NCBI GenBank assembly: GCA_028704195.1
Contig: JAQVLL010000083.1
Span: 1 to 7,746 of the forward strand
DNA from: Smithellaceae bacterium
GTDB lineage: Bacteria; Desulfobacterota; Syntrophia; Syntrophales; Smithellaceae
Direction of reading: 5' to 3'
Length of the DNA: 7,746 nucleotides
Both the position numbers and the translations under genes were made by a program. Below, piece by piece: positions 1 to 6,099 of the stretch. Under the pieces are notes generated by a model, which saw only the letters and a program-made list of their open reading frames with translations, was not told the origin of the DNA and made no database searches. How positions within the stretch are numbered: position 1 is the first letter of the stretch; every line of letters starts with the position of its first letter.

Positions 1-483
1 GGTATCAACCACGTCGCGTAGCTGCACAATGCCTTCCTCGGCCTGCAAATTCCTTTTTTTGCCCTCAAACTGAAAGGGCTTTGTCACCACGGCCACGGTC
101 AGGGCTCCGCTTTCACGGGCCACCTGTGCAATGATCGGCGTAGCGCCTGTGCCCGTTCCCCCTCCCAGGCCCGCGGTGATGAAAATCATATCCGCGCCTT
201 CCAGCTGACGGCGGATTTCATCGCGGGATTCCAGCGCCGCCTGTCTGCCGATATCCGGATTGGAACCGGCCCCCAGTCCTTTGGTGAGTTCAGCGCCGAT
301 CTGGATTTTGACGGGAGCATCCGACGCTCCAAGCGCCTGGGAGTCGGTGTTCGCGATCATAAAATCGACTCCCCTCAGTGAATAGGAAATCATCGTATTA
401 ACGGCGTTGCCGCCGCCCCCTCCCGCGCCGATTACTTTGATTCTTGCCGAATTTTCGATACATACCTCCGTTAGTTCAAACAT
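1..483 (-). CDS. ftsZ: Cell division protein FtsZ, N-terminal 161 residues (3' end outside window)
   Basis: FtsZ is the tubulin-like GTPase that polymerises into the cytoplasmic Z-ring and recruits the divisome. The ATG at 483 opens a frame that runs uninterrupted to the left edge of the window, giving 161 residues of a protein usually near 350-400. Seen in the translation: a short N-terminal tail, the glycine-rich nucleotide loop GAGGGGGNAVN (19-29), NTDSQAL (45-51), and the tubulin signature GGGTGTG (107-113), followed by the strand AVVTKPFQFEG and a truncated ending RDVVDT, which matches the start of the family's VDTLIVIPN segment. Residue 115 is Thr where Ala is common (GATP rather than GAAP). 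The T7 catalytic loop, C-terminal domain and C-terminal FtsA-binding peptide lie outside the window. It follows ftsA after 18 nt and has its own strong ribosome binding site. Confidence 0.97.
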   Translation of the reverse strand, partial: MFELTEVCIENSARIKVIGAGGGGGNAVNTMISYSLRGVDFMIANTDSQALGASDAPVKIQIGAELTKGLGAGSNPDIGRQAALESRDEIRRQLEGADMIFITAGLGGGTGTGATPIIAQVARESGALTVAVVTKPFQFEGKKRNLQAEEGIVQLRDVVDT

Positions 484-488
484 GCGCA

Positions 489-494
489 CCCCCT
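489..494 (-). promoter_or_regulatory. Ribosome binding site of ftsZ
   Basis: On the minus strand the 18-nt ftsA-ftsZ gap contains AGGGGG ending 5 nt before the ATG at 483. This purine-rich Shine-Dalgarno-like sequence supports that start and suggests independent, efficient initiation, in keeping with the high FtsZ level cells need relative to FtsA. Confidence 0.7.
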
Positions 495-501
495 TCTTTG
501 T

Positions 502-1728
502 TTAAAAAAACTCCAAAAACCATTTCTTGACTGTTTTTAAAAATTCACTGAAAACATTACCCGTCTTGCGGTAAGCCGAATCGCTGGACAGGTTTTTACT
601 GCCGTAAATAATCAAACCAACCCCAACAGCAAAAGCCGGTGAATTGGCCACATCGCTTAATCCGCCGACACCCGCCGGACTGCCAAGGCGCACCGGCATG
701 TCGAAAATCTGTTCCGCCATTTCGGTTAAACCCGGCAAAAGCGACGCACCGCCGGTCAGCACGAGCCCCGCCGCCAGCAAATCTTCATAACCGGAGCGGA
801 CCATTTCCTTCAGTGCCATATTAAGAATTTCATCCATCCGGGGCTCAACGATTCTTCCCAGAATCTGACGCGATACCATGCGCGCTTCCCGACCGCCGAC
901 GCTGGGCACTTCAATGGTCTCTTCCTTCGGAATCATTGAAGTCAGCGCACAACCGTATTTCAGTTTGATTTTTTCCGCCTCCGAAAAAGGTGTGCGCAAA
1001 CCGGTCGCAATATCTGAGGTCAGGAAATTCCCGCCCACCGGCAGGGTGGCCGTGTGCTTGATGCTGCCTTCCGCAAAAATAGCGATTCCGGTGGTGGATC
1101 CCCCGATATCGATCAGGGCAACACCCAGATCTTTTTCATCGTTGCTAAGAACCGCTTCACTTGCCGCAAGCTGCTCCAGCACAACATCTTCGATATCGAG
1201 GCCGACACGATTGACGGATTTCACTACATTCTGAACGGAAGCAGACGCGCCGGTCACGATGTGGACTTTTGCCTCCAGGCGTACACCTGACATTCCCACG
1301 GGATCTCGGATACCGTCCTGGCCGTCCACCACATAGTTCTGGGGCAGTGTATGCAGGATCTCCCGGTCCACGGGAATGGCAATGGCCTTGGATGCTTCAA
1401 CCGCTCTTAACAGATCATCTTCGCCGACTTCCCGGCCTTTGACCGCAACGATCCCCAACGAGTTCTGTCCTTTAATATGGCTACCGGCAATACCGACATA
1501 TGCGGAATTGATGCGGCAACCGGACATGTGTTCGGCATCCTCCACGGCCTTTTTAACTGCTTCGACGGTATTGTCTATGTTAACCAGTCCGCCTTTTTTT
1601 AAGTCTCTGGCCGGTGTTATTCCCATGCCGATGATGTCGATCCCGGTTTCCGTCATCTCACCGACAATCGCTGTCGTTTTCGTCGTTCCAATGTCAATCC
1701 CCACGAGAACGTTGCTTTTTTTCCCCAT
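502..1728 (-). CDS. ftsA: Cell division protein FtsA, actin-like membrane tether of the Z-ring
   Basis: FtsA is an ATP-binding actin homologue on the inner face of the membrane. It binds the FtsZ C-terminus and recruits later divisome proteins. The 408 residues are the usual length. Visible motifs: phosphate-1 loop GIDIGTTKT (10-18); the FtsA-specific 1C subdomain, about 85-165, starting near SHIKG (83-87); phosphate-2 loop DIGGSTT (207-213); adenosine-site strand and loop GLVLTGGASLLPG (321-333). The last 18 residues (391-408) form an amphipathic helix rich in Phe, Trp and Lys, the expected membrane-targeting sequence, after a polar linker at about 379-390. The ATG at 1728 is preceded by AAGGA with 7-nt spacing and puts the phosphate-1 loop at the expected distance from the N-terminus. 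The gene sits 37 nt after ftsQ and 18 nt before ftsZ. Nothing is missing from its nucleotide site. Confidence 0.97.
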   Translation of the reverse strand: MGKKSNVLVGIDIGTTKTTAIVGEMTETGIDIIGMGITPARDLKKGGLVNIDNTVEAVKKAVEDAEHMSGCRINSAYVGIAGSHIKGQNSLGIVAVKGREVGEDDLLRAVEASKAIAIPVDREILHTLPQNYVVDGQDGIRDPVGMSGVRLEAKVHIVTGASASVQNVVKSVNRVGLDIEDVVLEQLAASEAVLSNDEKDLGVALIDIGGSTTGIAIFAEGSIKHTATLPVGGNFLTSDIATGLRTPFSEAEKIKLKYGCALTSMIPKEETIEVPSVGGREARMVSRQILGRIVEPRMDEILNMALKEMVRSGYEDLLAAGLVLTGGASLLPGLTEMAEQIFDMPVRLGSPAGVGGLSDVANSPAFAVGVGLIIYGSKNLSSDSAYRKTGNVFSEFLKTVKKWFLEFF

Positions 1729-1735
1729 AATGTCA

Positions 1736-1740
1736 TCCTT
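1736..1740 (-). promoter_or_regulatory. Ribosome binding site of ftsA
   Basis: AAGGA on the minus strand, within AAGAAGGATGAC, 7 nt before the ATG at 1728. It lies in the 37-nt ftsQ-ftsA gap, which otherwise shows no hairpin or promoter that I can support. Confidence 0.65.
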
Positions 1741-1765
1741 CTTTACAGCCGTCAGGCATTCATTT

Positions 1766-2611
1766 TTATATCCTGTACTGCGGTCCTTTTTTCTGGTCCT
1801 TCGCCTTTCCCAGCGCGTCCTTGCGCTGTACGGTCACCTTGGAAATATCGGCCAGATCAACAAACAAATGACCATTTTTAAACCCTCTCTTTTCCAAGTC
1901 CACCAGAACAACTTGCAGTTGATTCAATTTGCCTGCGAAATTTTCCCGACCCAGTTTCAAATGCAGACCTTTATCCGTCAGAATGGACAAACCAAACACC
2001 TCGTCAACATGAATTTCCGATACCTCCCCCAGAAATGTAAGCTGATCTTCGGCGGAAAGCCGCTCCAACAATTTCAGCGCCTCACCCACCAAAGCAGATG
2101 GTGATTTCGCCCGGACATCCACACCCGATAAAATAGCCAGATCCACTTCATCGGTGCTGGACAATTTCTTAAAAACAAATCCATCCACATCCATCAGGTA
2201 TAAAGCGCCTGTCTGCTTGACAAGGGCAACGGGTGTCCGCTCACGAACCTCGAGGACAAGACGATCTGGAAGTTCCCTACCGACATAAACACTTTTGATC
2301 CAGGGATTCGCGGATACCTGCTTGACCACAGCATCTGTATTCAGAGACAGGATATTTGAACGCATCCTGATTTTTGCCATGGCCAGAATGTCTTTTTCCG
2401 TCAGCTCTTTCACCCCACGCACGGATATTTCCCTGATTGAAAAGTACGGGGAACTCAAAATTGTACTGTACGCATAAACGAACAGGGTGCAAAGGACAGT
2501 CGCGGCAGCCAGCAGACCCAGCGCACCCAGAGATTCGCCCAGCGCATCAATCATGCGGCGGCGCAGTCGATTCTTTCTGGCTTCCAGACTGAGTTTTAAT
2601 TTTCTATTCAT
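1766..2611 (-). CDS. ftsQ: Cell division protein FtsQ (POTRA-domain divisome scaffold)
   Basis: FtsQ (DivIB family) is a bitopic inner-membrane protein that links early and late divisome components, with FtsB and FtsL as known partners in model bacteria. The 281 residues show the expected plan: a strongly basic cytoplasmic tail (Arg/Lys clustered at 3-19), one hydrophobic membrane segment at about 29-49, then a periplasmic part. The POTRA domain spans about 56-125, with FSIREISVRGVKELTEKDI (57-75) and ANPWIKSVYVGRELPDRLVL (101-120), a pattern typical of this family. The FtsQ beta domain follows at about 126-262. The tail (263-281) is Lys-rich and probably flexible. The start codon overlaps the murB stop as ATGA, which implies translational coupling. 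Sequence conservation in FtsQ is low, so the name rests on architecture, the POTRA signature and position before ftsA. Confidence 0.93.
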   Translation of the reverse strand: MNRKLKLSLEARKNRLRRRMIDALGESLGALGLLAAATVLCTLFVYAYSTILSSPYFSIREISVRGVKELTEKDILAMAKIRMRSNILSLNTDAVVKQVSANPWIKSVYVGRELPDRLVLEVRERTPVALVKQTGALYLMDVDGFVFKKLSSTDEVDLAILSGVDVRAKSPSALVGEALKLLERLSAEDQLTFLGEVSEIHVDEVFGLSILTDKGLHLKLGRENFAGKLNQLQVVLVDLEKRGFKNGHLFVDLADISKVTVQRKDALGKAKDQKKGPQYRI

Positions 2612-3537
2612 GGTTTCTCTCCAATAATCATCACTTCTGTCTCCAGTTCGACGCCTCTTTCTTTTCTGGCTTTCTCCTGAATCAGCGAAATAAGTGTGAG
2701 CACGTCTTGAGCTGTTCCCCGGCCTTTGTTGATGATAAAATTGGCATGCTGTTTCGAGACCTGAGCATCACCGCGCCTCATCCCCTTCAAGCCCAGTTCT
2801 TCAATCAATTTACCGGCGGGAAGCCCGGGCAGGTTTTTAAACACCGAACCCGCGCTGGGATACTGCAGCGGATGTTTTTCCTGCCTCCATTTCATGATCT
2901 GGGACATCCGCTCCCGAATTTGCGCCTCGCTGCCTTTTTTCAGGATAAAACAAGCCTTGCACACCATGACATCCGCGGGCAGGTTTGACCGGCGATAGGC
3001 AAAGGCAATTTCCTCGCGACGTAATGTTTTCTTTTCCCCGCGTCCGTCAATCACTGTTACGCTGGAAACGACGTCCTTGATTTCCGCTCCATATGCACCG
3101 GCGTTCATCCAGACCGCCCCCCCCACACTTCCGGGAATCCCCGTGCAGAACTCCAGGCCCGTCAATTCCTCTGCGGCAGCAAGTCCGACAACCCGGGAAA
3201 GCCCCACGCCAGCCTGCGCACGAATGAAATATTGTCCACCTTCCTCTGCCTCACAGGCAACCTGATCCAATCCGTGCATCCACAACATGACCCCGCGGTA
3301 TCCGCCGTCACGCACAATGATATTGGTGAGATTGCCAACCGGCATAAAGGGAATATTTCCCGCTTTCAGTCTTTGAATCACTTCTCCGAGCTGACCTTCG
3401 GACTCAATCATGACCAACGCATCTACCCTGCCCCCCAGCTTCAGGGACGCATGACGCGACATCGGTTCATCGTACAATATTTTACCGATGTCCATGCCAC
3501 TCAGCGCTTCCTGTATGGCCTGACTGCGTGCCGTCAT
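2608..3537 (-). CDS. murB: UDP-N-acetylmuramate dehydrogenase MurB (FAD-dependent)
   Basis: MurB reduces UDP-GlcNAc-enolpyruvate to UDP-MurNAc with NADPH through bound FAD in the cytoplasm. The 309 residues fit the shorter type II form, not the roughly 340-residue E. coli type. Order: N-terminal region with SRHASLKLGG (27-36); FAD-binding loop VGNLTNIIVRDGG (67-79); IPGSVGGA (134-141) and MNAGAYG (144-150); YRRS (181-184) with the expected catalytic Arg182; PSAGSVFKN (227-235) with Ser231 as the expected proton donor; AGKLIEELGLKG (241-252); and a C-terminal ETEVMIIG (299-306) with Glu301 as the third catalytic residue. The catalytic set is therefore complete. Two positions are odd: the FAD loop reads GNLTN where the family usually has GNGSN, and FKN is followed by Leu rather than Pro. 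The ATG overlaps the murC stop as ATGA. Confidence 0.96.
   Translation of the reverse strand: MTARSQAIQEALSGMDIGKILYDEPMSRHASLKLGGRVDALVMIESEGQLGEVIQRLKAGNIPFMPVGNLTNIIVRDGGYRGVMLWMHGLDQVACEAEEGGQYFIRAQAGVGLSRVVGLAAAEELTGLEFCTGIPGSVGGAVWMNAGAYGAEIKDVVSSVTVIDGRGEKKTLRREEIAFAYRRSNLPADVMVCKACFILKKGSEAQIRERMSQIMKWRQEKHPLQYPSAGSVFKNLPGLPAGKLIEELGLKGMRRGDAQVSKQHANFIINKGRGTAQDVLTLISLIQEKARKERGVELETEVMIIGEKP
2617..2622 (-). promoter_or_regulatory. Ribosome binding site of ftsQ inside the murB 3' end
   Basis: GGAGAG on the minus strand, 5 nt before the ATG at 2611. It lies within the last codons of murB and encodes Gly306-Glu307. With the ATGA stop/start overlap it makes a coupling signal almost identical to the one at the murC/murB junction. 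Confidence 0.75.
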
Positions 3538-4946
3538 TTTTTCTCTCCCAGCCTGTCCAGCTGCTCCAAAAAAGCCTCACCGATTTTATATACACTGCCC
3601 GCGCCGAGGGTAATCACCGTATCGCCGGGGTTTGTATTAGCCATCAGAAAGTCCAACGTGTTATGCGCCTGACCGATGTATTCCACATGCGGGTGGCCGC
3701 CTTCCTTGATGGCTGCCCAGAGAGCGGCGGAATTGATTCCGGGAATCGGCGCTTCGCTCGCCGGATAAATATCGTTCAGCAGCAGCACATCTGCGTTGCC
3801 GAACGACCGGGTAAATTCATCAAAAAGCGCCTGGGTACGCGTAAAGCGGTGCGGCTGAAAAATCACGATCAGCCGTCCTTTCCACATTTGCCGGGCCGCA
3901 GACAGTGTCGCCATGATTTCCGTCGGGTGATGACCATAATCATCCACCACCGTAATCCCCCCCGAACAGCCTTTGATTTCCAGGCGCCGCTGGACGCCCG
4001 AAAAACCCTGCAAACCTCTCCTGACCGTCTCCATATCCAGTGCGAGTTCCCGTCCCACCGCCGCAGCGGCCATCGAGTTATAGACATTGAAAAGCCCAGG
4101 GACGAACAATTCGACATCCCCCAGATTCTCTTCGTGATGAAATAATTGATAAACAGTTTTGGTCTCCAGAAACTGGATGCTTCTCGCGGAATAATCCGCG
4201 GGATGATCAATACCGTATGTGATGACCCGCCGTTTGACGGACCCCACAATTTCGCGGACATGCTCATTGTCATTGCACATCACAACACAGCCATAGAAGG
4301 GAACAATGTTGGCAAACTTCAAAAAAGCGTCTTTTATTTCATCAATGCCCGGGTAATAATCAAGATGTTCACGGTCAATATTGGTAATCACGGCAATCGT
4401 CGGTGACAATTTTAAAAACGAACCGTCGCTCTCATCGGCTTCAGCAACGATAATGTCGCCGTCGCCCAGACGCGCATTGGAGCCAATGCTGGCCAGTTTG
4501 CCGCCGATCACCATGGTCGGGTCCAGACCGCCCCGCGCCAGGATTGTAGACACCATGGACGTTGTAGTTGTTTTGCCGTGGCTTCCGGAAACGGCAACGG
4601 AAAATTTCATTTTCAGAAGCCCCGCCAGCATTTCCGCCCGGGGGATAACCGGAATATTTTTCTGATGCGCCTCAACCAATTCCGGATTGTCCGCCTTGAC
4701 CGCCGTTGACGTTACAATCACATCTGCATTGCCGATATTTTCCGCCTTGTGTCCAACAGCAACTTTCGCGCCCAGCTGCTGCAGCCGTTTTGTTGTATCG
4801 GAAACCTGAACATCAGAACCGCTGATGCCATAACCAAGGTTCAGCAATACTTCTGCAATACCGCTCATGCCGATGCCGCCGATACCGACAAAATGGATGC
4901 GCTTGACTTTGCGCTGCATGAACCCTGTCTCTCGATCTTTTCCCAT
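3534..4946 (-). CDS. murC: UDP-N-acetylmuramate--L-alanine ligase MurC
   Basis: MurC adds L-Ala to UDP-MurNAc with ATP hydrolysis, the first amino-acid step of the cytoplasmic precursor pathway. All three Mur ligase domains are present. The N-terminal UDP-binding domain carries GIGGIGMSG (21-29). The central ATPase domain has P-loop GSHGKTTTTS (121-130, Lys125), EADESDGSF (169-177) and NIDREHLDYY (189-198). The C-terminal domain has DDYGHHPTE (335-343), FQPHRFTRT (363-371) and GAGSVYKIG (448-456). Length 470 is normal. The start is uncertain. The ATG at 4946 has only a weak upstream AGAAAGAAG. An in-frame ATG at 4919 (Met10) would begin MQRKVKRIHFVGIGG, closer to many family N-termini, and has GAGAG 9 nt upstream. 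I kept the longer form but consider 4919 at least as likely. The stop overlaps the murB start. Confidence 0.96.
   Translation of the reverse strand: MGKDRETGFMQRKVKRIHFVGIGGIGMSGIAEVLLNLGYGISGSDVQVSDTTKRLQQLGAKVAVGHKAENIGNADVIVTSTAVKADNPELVEAHQKNIPVIPRAEMLAGLLKMKFSVAVSGSHGKTTTTSMVSTILARGGLDPTMVIGGKLASIGSNARLGDGDIIVAEADESDGSFLKLSPTIAVITNIDREHLDYYPGIDEIKDAFLKFANIVPFYGCVVMCNDNEHVREIVGSVKRRVITYGIDHPADYSARSIQFLETKTVYQLFHHEENLGDVELFVPGLFNVYNSMAAAAVGRELALDMETVRRGLQGFSGVQRRLEIKGCSGGITVVDDYGHHPTEIMATLSAARQMWKGRLIVIFQPHRFTRTQALFDEFTRSFGNADVLLLNDIYPASEAPIPGINSAALWAAIKEGGHPHVEYIGQAHNTLDFLMANTNPGDTVITLGAGSVYKIGEAFLEQLDRLGEKK
3543..3549 (-). promoter_or_regulatory. Ribosome binding site of murB inside the murC 3' end
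   Basis: GGGAGAG on the minus strand, 5 nt (AAAAA) before the ATG at 3537. It is coding sequence for the last residues of MurC (Gly467-Glu468) and supports the ATGA overlap start. Confidence 0.75.
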
Positions 4947-4982
4947 TTTTTTGCTTCTTTCTACGTAACGTTTTTCAGCCGT

Positions 4983-6062
4983 TTATTTGGCCGCCAGCTG
5001 AAGGCAGGCATCCACAATTTTTGCGGCGGCATCCAGCCTTCCGGCTTTTCTGGATCTGTCTTCCATGTCTCGCAATTTCCGGTCATCCTCCAGAAGGGAC
5101 TGAACCAGAGCAAAAAGTTTTTCCACAGTAAGCTCACTTTCTTTGATCATGGCCGCGGCTCCCGCTTCGACCATCGCCCGCGCGTTCAGCGTCTGATGAT
5201 CATTGGCCGCCCACGGAAAGGGAATGAGAATCGAAGCGCGTCCCGCTGCGGTAATTTCCGCCAGGGATGTTGCTCCCGCACGGCAGATGATCAGATCGGA
5301 CGATTCATAGGCGGACACCATATCCACAATAAAAGGGCTCACGCGGGCATCCAGTCCGTACTGCTCATATGCTTTCTTCACCGTCTCCAGATCACGTTCC
5401 CCGGTTTGGTGAACGATCTTCAGAGAATCTTTCATCTTCTGCAAAAAAGGCAGCATAGCCATCACCGTTTTATTGATGGCCGCCGCTCCCTGCGAACCGC
5501 CAAAAATCAAAACCTGGTGGCCGGATTTCTTGGGAATTGGTTTGCCCAGACGATCCGCAAACGCCGCCCTTACCGGATTACCCGTAACCGACACCTTGCG
5601 CGCTGAAAACTGATTTTTGCTTTGCTCATAGGTAACAAATATTTTGTCCACAAACCTGCCGAGAATACGATTGGTATTTCCCGCCAAAGCGTTTTGCTCA
5701 GCAATGGCGGTGGGAATGCGCATCAGGCAGGCTGCCATCACTGCGGGACCCGAAGCATAACCGCCGACACCGATGACGACATCCGGCCCGAAAGCTTTCA
5801 GGATCCTCCTGGACTGCAACATGCTGTTCGGTATCGCATATACACCTTTTACCAATGCCCTTAAACCCCTTCCCATAAGACCTTCCACATCAATTTCTCT
5901 AAGCTCGTAACCCAGCGGCCCCAGCAGTCTGTGTTCAATCCCTCTTTTCGTGCCAATGAAAATAACCCCGTTGTGAGGATCGCGTTTTAGAAATTCCTCT
6001 GCAACGGCAATGCCGGGAAATAAATGACCGCCTGTTCCTCCTCCAGCAATAACGATGCGCAC
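4983..6062 (-). CDS. murG: MurG: undecaprenyl-PP-MurNAc-pentapeptide GlcNAc transferase (lipid II synthase)
   Basis: MurG transfers GlcNAc from UDP-GlcNAc to lipid I, making lipid II on the cytoplasmic face of the membrane. It is a GT-B fold, family GT28 enzyme. The frame is open back to a GTG at 6098 (371 residues), but I prefer the GTG at 6062. That start gives 359 residues beginning MRIVIAGGGTGGHLFPG, the standard family N-terminus, and it has a strong ribosome binding site 8 nt upstream. Motifs in the 359-residue numbering: GGGTGGH (7-13) with the conserved His13; GGYASGP (100-106); EQNALAGNTNR (122-132); TGNPVR (160-165); GGSQGA (188-193); QTGERD (219-224); CRAGATSLAEI (260-270); and DHQTLNA (288-294) in the donor site. 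It sits between ftsW, which uses its product, and murC. Confidence 0.95.
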   Translation of the reverse strand: MRIVIAGGGTGGHLFPGIAVAEEFLKRDPHNGVIFIGTKRGIEHRLLGPLGYELREIDVEGLMGRGLRALVKGVYAIPNSMLQSRRILKAFGPDVVIGVGGYASGPAVMAACLMRIPTAIAEQNALAGNTNRILGRFVDKIFVTYEQSKNQFSARKVSVTGNPVRAAFADRLGKPIPKKSGHQVLIFGGSQGAAAINKTVMAMLPFLQKMKDSLKIVHQTGERDLETVKKAYEQYGLDARVSPFIVDMVSAYESSDLIICRAGATSLAEITAAGRASILIPFPWAANDHQTLNARAMVEAGAAAMIKESELTVEKLFALVQSLLEDDRKLRDMEDRSRKAGRLDAAAKIVDACLQLAAK

Positions 6063-6070
6063 TGACTTCT

Positions 6071-6080
6071 TCCTCTCCCC
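6071..6080 (-). promoter_or_regulatory. Ribosome binding site that decides the murG start
   Basis: The minus strand reads GGGGAGAGGA, ending 8 nt before the GTG at 6062. It is the best Shine-Dalgarno-like stretch in this gap. It lies downstream of the alternative starts GTG 6098 and ATG 6089, so it can only serve 6062. Those upstream starts would have their own signals inside the ftsW 3' end, where I see none of similar quality. Confidence 0.75.
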
Positions 6081-6099
6081 GCACGACATTCCGTGCACA

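Noticed and set aside
340..348. Thr115 in the FtsZ GATP stretch after the tubulin signature (positions approximate)
   Set aside because: A single conservative change outside the GGGTGTG core. I cannot say that it is rare, so it is noted only in the gene entry.
1716..1722. Run of seven A on the minus strand at codons 2-5 of ftsA as a possible slippage site
   Set aside because: It encodes the Lys-Lys after Met-Gly, the frame beyond is intact, and there is no alternative-frame product or stimulatory structure to support programmed frameshifting.
1376..2104. Plus-strand open frame of 242 codons antisense to ftsA and ftsQ
   Set aside because: It opposes two confident genes, and its low-complexity Ser/Thr/Pro and Gln-rich translation looks like an antisense shadow.
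3528..4145. Plus-strand open frame of 205 codons antisense to murC
   Set aside because: It lies almost wholly opposite murC coding sequence with all its catalytic motifs intact. The antisense translation shows no family features.
4947..4982. murG-murC gap examined for a promoter or terminator
   Set aside because: The 36 nt hold an A-rich stretch before the murC ATG and a short ACGTAACGT-like element, but no stable hairpin with a T run and no -35/-10 pair.
4749..5606. Plus-strand open frame of 285 codons across the murG 3' end and the murC 5' end
   Set aside because: It lies antisense to two well-supported genes, its translation is rich in His, Arg, Cys and Phe with no recognisable domain, and it has no convincing start signal. 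It is a compositional shadow.
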